From assembly GCF_017873855.1 (NCBI RefSeq), contig NZ_JAGGKR010000001.1, positions 1,054,001 through 1,118,000 of the forward strand: DNA of 64,000 nucleotides. Reading direction: 5' to 3'. Under the pieces are notes generated by a model. That model had not been told where the DNA came from and made no database searches. It worked only from the letters and a program-made list of their open reading frames with translations. Below are positions 42,537-51,153 of the stretch, one piece after another. The position numbers were made by a program, and so were the translations under genes. How positions within the stretch are numbered: position 1 is the first letter of the stretch; the number at the start of each line of letters is the position of its first letter. This DNA comes from Methanolinea mesophila. Lineage in GTDB: Archaea > Halobacteriota > Methanomicrobia > Methanomicrobiales > Methanospirillaceae.

Positions 42537-43121
42537 ATGGCAATAAGAACCAAAGGTTACCCGGATGCCCTTGATAAGAAACTCAGAGACACCCGGCTTT
42601 ACAGCGAGGACTCCAACCCGGAGTTCACCAAGAAGGTCGAAAAAATCTCGATGACCATTCCCCACATGTGCTACCAGTGCGGTACATGTACGGCCTCATG
42701 CCCGTCCGCCCCGCGGAGTTCGTACCGGATCAGGAAGTTCGTCCGGCGTGCCCTGCTCGGTCTGGAAGAAGAGGCCCTTGTTGACCCCGACCTGTGGCTT
42801 TGCACCACCTGCTACAGCTGCACGGACCGTTGTCCCCGCGACATTGCGCCAACCGACGTCATCATGGCCATGAGAAACGTGGCTTTCACGAGGGACATCA
42901 TCCCGGTCAATTTCTTAAAGACCGTGCAGGCCATCTACACCACCGGCCACGGGGTGCCGAACAACGACGTGAACCGGGCAGCCCGCGAGAAACTCGGCCT
43001 TCCCAGGGACCCGCCGACCACCCACGGCCACCCCAACTATATAAAGGGAATTCAGTACATGCTGGACTACTTCGAACTGAAGAAGAATGCAGACCGGATT
43101 GTAAAAGAGAGAGAAGGGTGA
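42537..43121 (+). CDS. hdrC: CoB-CoM heterodisulfide reductase subunit C
   Basis: The iron-sulfur subunit that relays electrons from HdrA to HdrB in the soluble HdrABC complex. The 194-residue protein has two [4Fe-4S] motifs, CYQCGTCTASCPS and CTTCYSCTDRCPR, in the usual HdrC frame (RIRKFVRRALLGLEEE). It starts ten bases after fwdF with a gaggga site and is followed by hdrB seven bases later. Confidence 0.95.
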   Translation: MAIRTKGYPDALDKKLRDTRLYSEDSNPEFTKKVEKISMTIPHMCYQCGTCTASCPSAPRSSYRIRKFVRRALLGLEEEALVDPDLWLCTTCYSCTDRCPRDIAPTDVIMAMRNVAFTRDIIPVNFLKTVQAIYTTGHGVPNNDVNRAAREKLGLPRDPPTTHGHPNYIKGIQYMLDYFELKKNADRIVKEREG

Positions 43122-43127
43122 GGATCC

Positions 43128-44021
43128 ATGAAGGAATACGCTTTTTACCTCGGATGTATCGCACCCAACCGTTACCCCGGTGCGGAAGCGGCATCGTACC
43201 GTACTTCCGAAAGGCTGGGCATCAAGCTGCTCGATCTTGAAGGAGCCAGCTGCTGTCCCGCACCCGGAGCATTCGGATCGATCGACCTGAACGTCTGGTA
43301 CGCCATGGCTGCCAGGAACCTCGTGCTCGCCGAGCAGATGAAGAAGGACATCGCCCTGATCTGCAACGGCTGCTACAAGTCGATCTGGGAAGTCAACCAC
43401 AAGCTTAAGCACAACGACGAACTCCGCGACGGGGTCAACGAGGTGCTGAAGGGCATCGACATGGAGTTCAAGGGGACGATCGATGTATTTCACCTGGCCG
43501 AGCTCTACTACGACCCCGAGATCGTCGGGGTCAAGAAGATCCGCGACAGTGTGAAGAACCCCCTTAACGGCACAAGGATCGCGGTGCACTACGGGTGCCA
43601 CCTGATGAAGCCCAAGAAGGAGCGTCACTTCGGGACCACCGAGCACCCCGTCTGGATCGAAGAGATGGTTGCCGCACTCGGTGCCGAGCCGGTTGAATAC
43701 AGGAACAAGATGCTCTGCTGCGGTGCCGGAGGCGGTGTGCGTGGGTATGACATCGTGCACTCGCTGGACATCACCAACGAGAAGCTGATCATCCTGCAGG
43801 AGGAGAAGGTGGACGCCCTTACCGAAATATGTCCATTCTGCCAGCTGCAGTTTGACCGCGGTCAGATCGAGATAGAGGAGAAATTCGGGGTCAAATACGG
43901 GCTGCCGGTTCTCCACTACATGGAACTGCTCGGGCTTGCCCAGGGAATGAGCCCCCAGGAACTTGCGCTGGACCTCCACGCAATCAGCTGCGAACCATTC
44001 CTGAAGAAGGTACTGTCCTAG
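43128..44021 (+). CDS. hdrB: CoB-CoM heterodisulfide reductase subunit B
   Basis: The catalytic subunit that reduces CoM-S-S-CoB at two non-cubane [4Fe-4S] clusters. The 297 residues start KEYAFYLGCIAPNRYPG and hold two CCG-type domains. The first has CCPAPGAF and CNGCYKS; the second has YGCHL, CCGAGGGVRGYD and CPFCQLQFD. The length fits. It is in the middle of the hdrCBA block, with a gaggatcc site. Confidence 0.95.
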   Translation: MKEYAFYLGCIAPNRYPGAEAASYRTSERLGIKLLDLEGASCCPAPGAFGSIDLNVWYAMAARNLVLAEQMKKDIALICNGCYKSIWEVNHKLKHNDELRDGVNEVLKGIDMEFKGTIDVFHLAELYYDPEIVGVKKIRDSVKNPLNGTRIAVHYGCHLMKPKKERHFGTTEHPVWIEEMVAALGAEPVEYRNKMLCCGAGGGVRGYDIVHSLDITNEKLIILQEEKVDALTEICPFCQLQFDRGQIEIEEKFGVKYGLPVLHYMELLGLAQGMSPQELALDLHAISCEPFLKKVLS

Positions 44022-44033
44022 GAGGATTGAACT

Positions 44034-46127
44034 ATGGCAGAGAAGAAGACCAAGAAAGCAACTGCAAAGAAAGAGACCAAGAAGGAGACCACGGCACAGG
44101 CGTCGTCATTCGCTCCCGAAAGCAAGACGGCCCGCATCGGGGTTTTTGCCTGCCACTGCGGGACCAATATCGCAGGGTCCATAGATATCGAAGCGGTCCA
44201 GAACTATGCAAAGACCCTCCCGAACGTGGCCTTCGTGGACAACTACCAGTACATGTGCTCCACCCCGGGACAGAAGAAGATCGAGGACGCTATCAAGGAA
44301 CACAACCTCACCGGTGTCGTCGTCGCAGCATGTTCTCCCCGTCTGCACGAACCCACATTCAGGACCGCGACCAAGGAAGGCGGCTTAAACCCCTTCAGGT
44401 TCGAGATGGCAAATATCCGGGAGCAGAACTCCTGGGTGCACATGCATGACCGCGAAGGTGCGACCGACAAGGCGAAGGATGCCGTGCGTATCGCCGTTGC
44501 CAAGGCAGCGCTGCTCCAGGACCTGATTCCCAAGAAGGTACCGGTGGAGAAGGCCGCGATGGTCGTTGGCGCAGGTGTCGCCGGTATGCAGGCAGCGCTC
44601 GACCTGGCAAATGCTGGGATCAAGACCTATCTGATCGAGAAGTCACCCACCATCGGGGGACGCATGTCCCAGCTGGACAAGACCTTCCCCACGCTGGACT
44701 GCTCGCAGTGTATTCTTACCCCGAAGATGGTGGATGTGGGCAGGAACCCCAACATCCAGCTGATGACCTGTGCGGAAGTCGAGCAGGTCGAGGGGTATAT
44801 CGGGAACTTTGACATCACCGTGCGAAGGAAAGCCCGGGGGGTAATGACCCCCGCGGAAGCGGAGGCAAAGGGCATCGTGGGAGGCGGATGCAACGGGTGC
44901 GGAGACTGCGAAGCGGTCTGCCCGGTCATCAAGCCGAACCCGTTCGAGATGAACATGAAGCCCCGGAAGGCCATCTATATCTATCACCCGCAGGTCGTCC
45001 CGCTGATCTACACCATCGACTGGGACTCCTGTATCAAGTGCGGCCTCTGTGTGACCGCCTGCGGTGAAAAGAAGGCCATTGACCTCGAGATGCAGGACGA
45101 GCTCGTCAAGCTGAAAGTGGGGACCGCCATCCTCGCGACCGGGTACGAACTCTTCCCCATCGAGAAGAAGGACGAGTGGGGCTACAAGAAGTACGAGAAC
45201 GTGGTGACCAGCCTGGAGTTCGAGCGTCTGATCTGCGCATCGGGTCCGACCGGCGGACACCTGGTCAGGCCGAGCGACGGGAAGACCCCGAAGAAGGTCG
45301 CATTCCTGCTCTGTGCCGGGTCGCGTGACAATACAGGGATCGGGAAGCCCTACTGCTCCAGGTTCTGCTGTATGTACTCCATCAAGCACGCCCACCAGAT
45401 CATCGAAAAGATCCCCGGTGTGCAGCCGTATATCTTCTACATGGACATCCGTTCGTTCGGGAAGATGTACGAGGAGTTCTACTACCGTATCCAGGACGAA
45501 GGCGCCAAGTTCATCCGTGGCCGTGTCTCCAACGTGCTTGAGGACGCCGATACCAAGAACCTCTACGTCATGGCGGACGACACCCTGCTCGACCGGCCCA
45601 TGAAACTCGAGGTCGACATGGTCGTCCTCGCGGCCGCAGTCCAGCCTACGGGCGGTGTGGACACCGTGCGCAAGATGTTCGGTGTATCATGCTCCCAGGA
45701 CGGCTGGATGCTCGAGGCCCACCCCAAGCTGAACCCCTGCGGGACCACCACGGCAGGTGTCTACCTGGCGGGTGTGTGCCAGGGCCCGAAGGATATTCCT
45801 GACACGGTCGCCCAGGCCGAAGGAGCGGCATCGGCTGCCAGTATCCCCATCCATATGGGTGAAGTGGAGCTTGAACCCTACTTCGCCCAGTGCATCGAGG
45901 AGAAGTGCGCCGGATGCGGGATGTGCGTGAACCTCTGCCCATACTCTGCCCTCTCCCTGGTAGAAGGCGAGGGTGGCAAGAAGGTCATGAAAGTCACCGA
46001 AGCAAAGTGCAAGGGTTGCGGGACCTGCGGAGGATTCTGCCCCGGAGGAGCAATCTGGATGCAGCACTTCGCTACCCCGCAGATCGTGGCGCAAATCGAT
46101 GCGTTCCTCACCGGAGGTGAGGAGTAA
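44034..46127 (+). CDS. hdrA: CoB-CoM heterodisulfide reductase subunit A (bifurcating flavoprotein)
   Basis: FAD subunit of 697 residues where electrons are bifurcated to heterodisulfide and ferredoxin. Residues 1 to about 30 are a Lys/Thr/Ala-rich extension not part of the family core. Then come GVFACHCGTNIAG, a FAD-binding GAGVAGMQAALDLANAG, the four-Cys motifs CNGCGDCEAVCP and CIKCGLCVTACGE, a CSRFCCMYSIKHAH segment, and C-terminal motifs CAGCGMCVNLCP and CKGCGTCGGFCP. No in-frame UGA is present, so it is a Cys-type HdrA. A strong taggagga site precedes it; the stop overlaps the mvhD ATG. Confidence 0.96.
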   Translation: MAEKKTKKATAKKETKKETTAQASSFAPESKTARIGVFACHCGTNIAGSIDIEAVQNYAKTLPNVAFVDNYQYMCSTPGQKKIEDAIKEHNLTGVVVAACSPRLHEPTFRTATKEGGLNPFRFEMANIREQNSWVHMHDREGATDKAKDAVRIAVAKAALLQDLIPKKVPVEKAAMVVGAGVAGMQAALDLANAGIKTYLIEKSPTIGGRMSQLDKTFPTLDCSQCILTPKMVDVGRNPNIQLMTCAEVEQVEGYIGNFDITVRRKARGVMTPAEAEAKGIVGGGCNGCGDCEAVCPVIKPNPFEMNMKPRKAIYIYHPQVVPLIYTIDWDSCIKCGLCVTACGEKKAIDLEMQDELVKLKVGTAILATGYELFPIEKKDEWGYKKYENVVTSLEFERLICASGPTGGHLVRPSDGKTPKKVAFLLCAGSRDNTGIGKPYCSRFCCMYSIKHAHQIIEKIPGVQPYIFYMDIRSFGKMYEEFYYRIQDEGAKFIRGRVSNVLEDADTKNLYVMADDTLLDRPMKLEVDMVVLAAAVQPTGGVDTVRKMFGVSCSQDGWMLEAHPKLNPCGTTTAGVYLAGVCQGPKDIPDTVAQAEGAASAASIPIHMGEVELEPYFAQCIEEKCAGCGMCVNLCPYSALSLVEGEGGKKVMKVTEAKCKGCGTCGGFCPGGAIWMQHFATPQIVAQIDAFLTGGEE

Positions 46128-46549
46128 TGGCAGAAGAATTCCAGCCGAAGATCCTCGGGATCATCTGCAACTGGTGTTCCTATGCCGGGGCCGACCTGGC
46201 GGGAAGTGCCCGTACCCAGTACCCCCCTGACATCAGGATTGTCCGTGTAATGTGCACCGGGAGGGTGGACCCCCTGTTCATCCTCAAGGCGTTCACCGAC
46301 GGGGCGGACGGTGTGCTGGTGTCGGGATGTCACTTCGGGGACTGCCACTACCTGGAAGGCAACTACAAGGCGGCAAAACGCATGTTCATCCTCAAGAGCA
46401 TGATCAAGAACATCGGGCTCGAGGACAAGAGACTGCGCATGACCTTCGTTTCAGCTTCAGAAGGCGCCAAGTGGGCCAAGGTGGTGGAAGACGTAGTGAA
46501 GACCATCCATGAGCTGGGGCCGAACCCCATCACCCAGCTTACCAAATAA
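46127..46549 (+). CDS. mvhD: Hydrogenase/HdrA-linking iron-sulfur subunit MvhD
   Basis: The small [2Fe-2S] protein that passes electrons from a hydrogenase or formate dehydrogenase to HdrA. The 140 residues include CNWCSYAGADLAG, RVMCTGRVDP and SGCHFGDCHYLEGN, the conserved cysteines of the family. Its ATG overlaps the hdrA TAA by one base. The hydrogenase genes mvhG and mvhA do not follow, so the electron donor must be encoded elsewhere. Confidence 0.93.
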   Translation: MAEEFQPKILGIICNWCSYAGADLAGSARTQYPPDIRIVRVMCTGRVDPLFILKAFTDGADGVLVSGCHFGDCHYLEGNYKAAKRMFILKSMIKNIGLEDKRLRMTFVSASEGAKWAKVVEDVVKTIHELGPNPITQLTK

Positions 46550-46565
46550 GTAAGGGGTGTGTAGG

Positions 46566-46967
46566 TTGACCAAGTTAGTACTGAACCTGATTAGCGGCCG
46601 GACCATTCAGCAGGGCGTCGCCATGGAGCACGGCAAGGAGAAGGAGGAGTACCGCAAGGCCTGCGGCATTATCGAGCTCGATCCTTCCGACCTGAAGAAA
46701 CTCGGTGCCTGGCGGAACACCAACGTGCGGGTAACCAGCCCGTACGGAACCGTGGTGGTCAAGGCAGTCGAGGCTACTCAGGGACCGCACCCGGGGCTGG
46801 GTTATATCCCCATGGGTCCCTGGGCCAACTCAGTCATCGACCCCAATACCTATTCCACGGGCATGCCTACCTTCAAGGGAGTCCCTGTGGAAGTAGATAT
46901 CGCATTGAACGAGCCGGTTCTCTCTTCCATCGAACTGGTGCAGAAAAAATGCAGGGGTGAGGCCTGA
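46566..46967 (+). CDS. fwdD: Formylmethanofuran dehydrogenase subunit D
   Basis: A molybdopterin-dinucleotide-binding subunit of 133 residues that completes the pterin site of FwdB. The start is a TTG at 46566 (TKLVLNLISGRTIQQG) with ggggtg eight bases upstream; a GTG at 46557 is in frame but would overlap that site. The body includes VRVTSPYGTVVVKAV and the terminal GVPVEVDIA strand typical of the family. It overlaps fwdB by one base. Confidence 0.9.
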   Translation: MTKLVLNLISGRTIQQGVAMEHGKEKEEYRKACGIIELDPSDLKKLGAWRNTNVRVTSPYGTVVVKAVEATQGPHPGLGYIPMGPWANSVIDPNTYSTGMPTFKGVPVEVDIALNEPVLSSIELVQKKCRGEA

Positions 46968-48286
46968 TGACCAAGACAGTTACCGATGTGATCTGTCCTT
47001 TCTGCGGGACACTGTGCGATGACCTGGAGGTCGAGGTATCCGACGACGGAAAGCAGATCGTAGACGTGTATAATGCGTGTGTGATCGGTGCGGCGAAGTT
47101 CCTCCACTCGCAGGCGTCGGACCGGGTGAAACGCCCGCGGATGCAGCAGCCTGACGGGAGTTACAAGGAAGTCTCGTATGACGAGGCCGTGGAATACACC
47201 GCGAAGATGCTCGCGAGCTCGAAGAAACCCCTGATGTACGGGTGGAGTTCGACCTCCTGCGAGGCCCAGAGCGTGGGCCACGAGATCGCGGAACAGGTCG
47301 GGGCGATCGTGGACAACACCGCGACGGTCTGCCACGGGTCGACGCTTATCGCCGTGCAGGACGTCGGGATCCCGAGCTGCACCCTCGGCGAGGTGAAGAA
47401 CCGGGCCGACCGGATCATCTTCTGGGGCTGCAACCCGTGCCACGCCCACCCCCGGCACATGTCCCGGTACTCCATCTTCCCCCGCGGGTTCTTCGTGAAC
47501 AAGGGGCACAAGAACCGCAAGGTCTTTGTGATCGACCCCCGGGTCACGGACACCGCCAAGATGGCGGACTACCATTTCCAGATCGAGCAGGGCAGGGACT
47601 ACGAACTGCTCTCCGCGCTCCGCGTCGCGCTCCGGAACGAGTGGCTCCCGGACACTGTCGCAGGCATCCCCAAGGAGAAGATCTACGAGGCCGCCGAGGT
47701 CCTCAAGTCCGGAAGGTTCGGGATCATCTTCTTCGGGATGGGCGTGACCCAGTCACTCTCCAAGAACCACAACATCGACAACGCCATCATGCTCACCAAG
47801 GATTTGAACGAGTTCACGAAGTTCAGCATCATGGCCATGCGGGGTCACTACAACGTCACCGGGTCCGGACAGGTCCTCGGCTGGCAGTTCGGGTTCCCCT
47901 ACTGCGTCGATCTCTCCCGCGGGTTCGCTCGCTACAACCCCGGTGAGACCAGCTCGAACGACCTCCTCCGCAGGGGCGAGGTCGATGCCGTCTTCGTGCT
48001 CGGGTCCGACCCGGGGGCGCACTTCCCCATATCCTCGGTGAAGAAGTTCTCTGAACTTCCCTCCGTCGCCGTCGACCCCCATATCACCCCCACCACCGAG
48101 GTCGCCAAACTTCACGTCCCGGTCGCCTTCGTCGGGGTCGAGGTCGGGGGCAACTGCTATCGTATGGATAACGTGCCCATCGAGGCGCGGAAAGTCGTCG
48201 ATCCCCCGGAGGGTATGCTCACCGACGAGGAGTTCCTCTCACGGGTGAACAAGCGCGTCAAGGAGCTCATGGAGGCGAAGAAATAA
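46967..48286 (+). CDS. fwdB: Formylmethanofuran dehydrogenase subunit B (catalytic Mo/W subunit)
   Basis: Catalytic subunit reducing CO2 to formate at a Mo- or W-bis-pterin centre; formate then tunnels to FwdA. The 439-residue protein opens with the CPFCGTLCDDLEVEV [4Fe-4S] site. The metal ligand is a cysteine at position 122 (in TVCHGST), where some methanogens have selenocysteine. Metal preference (Mo or W) cannot be read from sequence. It is coupled to fwdD and fwdA by one-base overlaps. Confidence 0.95.
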   Translation: MTKTVTDVICPFCGTLCDDLEVEVSDDGKQIVDVYNACVIGAAKFLHSQASDRVKRPRMQQPDGSYKEVSYDEAVEYTAKMLASSKKPLMYGWSSTSCEAQSVGHEIAEQVGAIVDNTATVCHGSTLIAVQDVGIPSCTLGEVKNRADRIIFWGCNPCHAHPRHMSRYSIFPRGFFVNKGHKNRKVFVIDPRVTDTAKMADYHFQIEQGRDYELLSALRVALRNEWLPDTVAGIPKEKIYEAAEVLKSGRFGIIFFGMGVTQSLSKNHNIDNAIMLTKDLNEFTKFSIMAMRGHYNVTGSGQVLGWQFGFPYCVDLSRGFARYNPGETSSNDLLRRGEVDAVFVLGSDPGAHFPISSVKKFSELPSVAVDPHITPTTEVAKLHVPVAFVGVEVGGNCYRMDNVPIEARKVVDPPEGMLTDEEFLSRVNKRVKELMEAKK

Positions 48287-49995
48287 TGTCGGAATACCTG
48301 ATCAAGAACGGTTTCGTCTTTGACCCGGTCCAGAAGATCAAGGGTGACAAGGCGGATATCGCGGTGAAGGACGGCAAGATCGTCAAGTCCACCGAGCTCT
48401 CATCCAAGGCAAAGACCATCGATGCCAAGGGCAAGACGGTGATGGCCGGGGCAGTTGAGGTTCACGCCCACATCGCCGGCCCCAAGGTGAACGAAGGGCG
48501 GAACTACCGGCCAGAAGACAAGTTGTTCACCTACTCCCCGAAGAGCGGCATGAAGCGGATGGCCGGAGGATTTTCCATCCCGACGACCTTCAAGACAGGG
48601 TACGAGTACGCCCGGATGGGGTACACCACCTGCATGGAGGCCGCAATGCCTCCGCTCTATGCACGGCACGTGCACGAGGAGATCAAGGACACCCCCATCA
48701 TCGATGAGGGTGCCTATCCTGTGTTCGGAAACAACTGGTTCGTGATGGAGTACCTGAAGAACAAGGAGATCGAGAACACCGCGGCATACATCGCCTGGCT
48801 CCTGAACGTCTCCAAGGGATATGCGGTCAAGATCGTCAACCCCGGTGGCACGGAAGCCTGGGGCTGGGGCCTGAACTGCCTCACCATCCACGACCCGGTG
48901 CCCTACTTCGACATCACACCCGCGGAGATCGTAAGCGGTCTGATGGAAGCAAACGAGTACCTCGGTCTCCCCCACTCCATCCACGTGCACCAGAACAGCC
49001 TGGGCAACCCGGGTAACTATCCCGTTACCCTGGATACCCTGAAGCTTGCCGAGGGTGTGAAGGCAAAGAACAAGTTCGGACGTGAGACTGTCCTCCACTC
49101 GACACACCTGCAGTTCCATTCCTATGGCGGGGACAACTGGCTCAACTTCGAGTCCAAGTCCAAGGAAGTCATGGACTACGTGAACAAACAGAAGAACATC
49201 ACCGTCGACACCGGGTGCGTGACCCTCGATGAGACCACCACCATGACCGCCGACGGCCCGTTCGAGCACCACCTGACCGAACTGAACCACCTGAAGTGGG
49301 CAAACATCGACGTGGAACTGGAGACAGGTTCCGGGGTCGTGCCCTATATCTACAGCCCGAATGTCAAGGTGAGCGGTATCCAGTGGGCAATTGGTCTTGA
49401 GATCGCCCTCCTTACCAAGGACCCGATGCGGACGTTCATCACCACCGACCACCCCAATGCAGGACCATTCACCAGGTACCCGCGGATCTTCAAGTGGCTG
49501 ATGAGCCAGAAAGCACGGGAAGAGCAGATGGCCGCATTCAAATACAGCGACAAGGTCAGGGCGGCAACCATCCTGTCCGAGATGGACAAGGAACTTTCCC
49601 TGTACGAGCTGGCCCAGATGACCCGTGCGGGACCCGCGAAGTCTATCGGACTTGCACACCTCTACGGAGGCCTCGCACCGGGCATGGATGCGGATATCGC
49701 CATCTACGACCTCAACCCCGAGAAACCGTTCGAGCCGGAAGCGATCGAGCAGGCATTCTCGTCCGCGGCATACGTGATGAAGACCGGAACGCCGGTCGTC
49801 ATCGACGGGGAGGTCGTTTCCAACGGCAACAAGCGCACCCTCTGGGTGAACGCCAAGGTCAACGAGAACCCGCAGGTCATGCGTGATATCCAGGACAAAT
49901 TCCTGCGGTATTACAGTGTGAACCAGAACAACTACGACGTGTCGAAGCATTTCGTGCCGAACCCGTACGTGATCGAGGTTGATGCAACACAGTGA
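48286..49995 (+). CDS. fwdA: Formylmethanofuran dehydrogenase subunit A (formyl-transferring amidohydrolase)
   Basis: Zinc amidohydrolase subunit that condenses formate with methanofuran. The 569 residues show the metal histidines in VEVHAHIAGPK, the lysine expected to be carboxylated at K182 (AVKIVNPGG), ETVLHSTHLQFHSYGG, and the dihydroorotase-like FITTDHPNAGPF end. Its ATG overlaps the fwdB stop by one base. fwdC follows after 10 nt. Confidence 0.95.
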   Translation: MSEYLIKNGFVFDPVQKIKGDKADIAVKDGKIVKSTELSSKAKTIDAKGKTVMAGAVEVHAHIAGPKVNEGRNYRPEDKLFTYSPKSGMKRMAGGFSIPTTFKTGYEYARMGYTTCMEAAMPPLYARHVHEEIKDTPIIDEGAYPVFGNNWFVMEYLKNKEIENTAAYIAWLLNVSKGYAVKIVNPGGTEAWGWGLNCLTIHDPVPYFDITPAEIVSGLMEANEYLGLPHSIHVHQNSLGNPGNYPVTLDTLKLAEGVKAKNKFGRETVLHSTHLQFHSYGGDNWLNFESKSKEVMDYVNKQKNITVDTGCVTLDETTTMTADGPFEHHLTELNHLKWANIDVELETGSGVVPYIYSPNVKVSGIQWAIGLEIALLTKDPMRTFITTDHPNAGPFTRYPRIFKWLMSQKAREEQMAAFKYSDKVRAATILSEMDKELSLYELAQMTRAGPAKSIGLAHLYGGLAPGMDADIAIYDLNPEKPFEPEAIEQAFSSAAYVMKTGTPVVIDGEVVSNGNKRTLWVNAKVNENPQVMRDIQDKFLRYYSVNQNNYDVSKHFVPNPYVIEVDATQ

Positions 49996-50005
49996 GGGGA
50001 GCAAG

Positions 50006-50806
50006 ATGGAGACTGTCACACTCACAATGAAGAACCCGCCCGTGCTCATGCTCGAGGCGGATCATATCTCCCCCGATGCATTTGCCGGAAAGACGGCAGC
50101 CGAGATCGCGGCGCTTCATGCTTACGAGGGACGCGAGCAGTTCACCCTCGGCAAGTACTTCGATGTTGCCGGCAACGGAGGAAAAACCGCCGCTGAGACC
50201 AAGATCGTGGTCAAGGGCGACGTCAGCAGGGTGAAGTATATCGGGATGAAGATGACCGCCGGAGAAGTGGTCGTCGAGAACAATGCCGATATGTACACTG
50301 GTGCCTGGATGCAGGGAGGAAAGCTCCTTGTCAAAGGCAGCGTCGATGCCTTCACCGGCATCGGGATGATCGGTGGCGAGCTGACCATCGAGGGCAACGC
50401 AGGCAATTACCTCGGCGCAGCGTACCGCGGCGACTGGCGCGGAATGCAGGGCGGAGTAATCCGGGTAAAAGGCAATGCGGGAAGCGATATTGGTACCTTC
50501 ATGAACGGGGGGACCATCATCGTTGAAGGCAACGCCGACGTCCACGTGGGCACCCACCAGGAAGGCGGAAAGATCATCGTCAAGGGCAACGGAAAGAGCA
50601 AGATCGGCGGCCAGATGGTGGAAGGCGAGATCTACGTCTTCGGGACCATCGACGTCATGATGCCGGGCTACAAGTATGTCCAGGACGAGGAGCTTGAAGT
50701 CGACGGATACAAGGGCAGATTTGCCCTGTATCATGGAGATCTCGGGGAGCGTCACCCCAAGAGAAAAGGCCAGATCGTTTACGGTAAGCTCTACCAGAAG
50801 ATCTGA
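50006..50806 (+). CDS. fwdC: Formylmethanofuran dehydrogenase subunit C
   Basis: A beta-helix subunit of 266 residues that holds FwdA and FwdB together. It contains a run of glycine-rich repeats of about 20 residues (VENNADMYTGAWMQGGKLLV, VEGNADVHVGTHQEGGKIIV and others), as in the C-terminal domain of glutamate synthase. The ATG at 50006 with a gagggga site is chosen over 49979, which lies inside fwdA. It is the last gene of the operon, and a T8 tract follows. Confidence 0.93.
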   Translation: METVTLTMKNPPVLMLEADHISPDAFAGKTAAEIAALHAYEGREQFTLGKYFDVAGNGGKTAAETKIVVKGDVSRVKYIGMKMTAGEVVVENNADMYTGAWMQGGKLLVKGSVDAFTGIGMIGGELTIEGNAGNYLGAAYRGDWRGMQGGVIRVKGNAGSDIGTFMNGGTIIVEGNADVHVGTHQEGGKIIVKGNGKSKIGGQMVEGEIYVFGTIDVMMPGYKYVQDEELEVDGYKGRFALYHGDLGERHPKRKGQIVYGKLYQKI

Positions 50807-50811
50807 CCAAA

Positions 50812-50820
50812 CATTTTTTT
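50812..50820 (+). terminator. Oligo-T terminator after fwdC
   Basis: A T-rich tract begins within ten bases of the fwdC stop, with no hairpin, as is usual in archaea. Confidence 0.5.
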
Positions 50821-51153
50821 GGAAGCGCACCGGATTTTCGAAAATTTACCCTAGTAAAATAACACTCAATAACATCTTTTTTAAAATTCGTAATACTGCG
50901 TAAAATAAAGAAACCAGAAATATATGTAATATTTGAATATTCCCCTAAAATTATTTATTATTTTAATAATATTATAATAAAATCATTCCGATTAAAATAG
51001 GAATACTTATATCACGGCGATACTGTATATCTGATTGTCCCGTGAGGGGACGTGCAGTAGTGATCAGCATTTATCGACAGTGACTACTATCAGCCATTTC
51101 AGCGTTCAGTTACCGTAGTGTATAGTGGCAAAAACTGATTTACGAGGAATATT
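50821..51153 (+). promoter_or_regulatory. AT-rich upstream region and leader of the mcr operon
   Basis: The stretch is free of genes. A very AT-rich segment (50930-50995) precedes a TATA box acttatatc at 51005-51013. Transcription from about 51035 would give a leader near 120 nt. That leader can fold into a perfect gtccc/gggac hairpin (51037-51051) and a second agtagt/actact stem (51056-51088). Confidence 0.55.
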
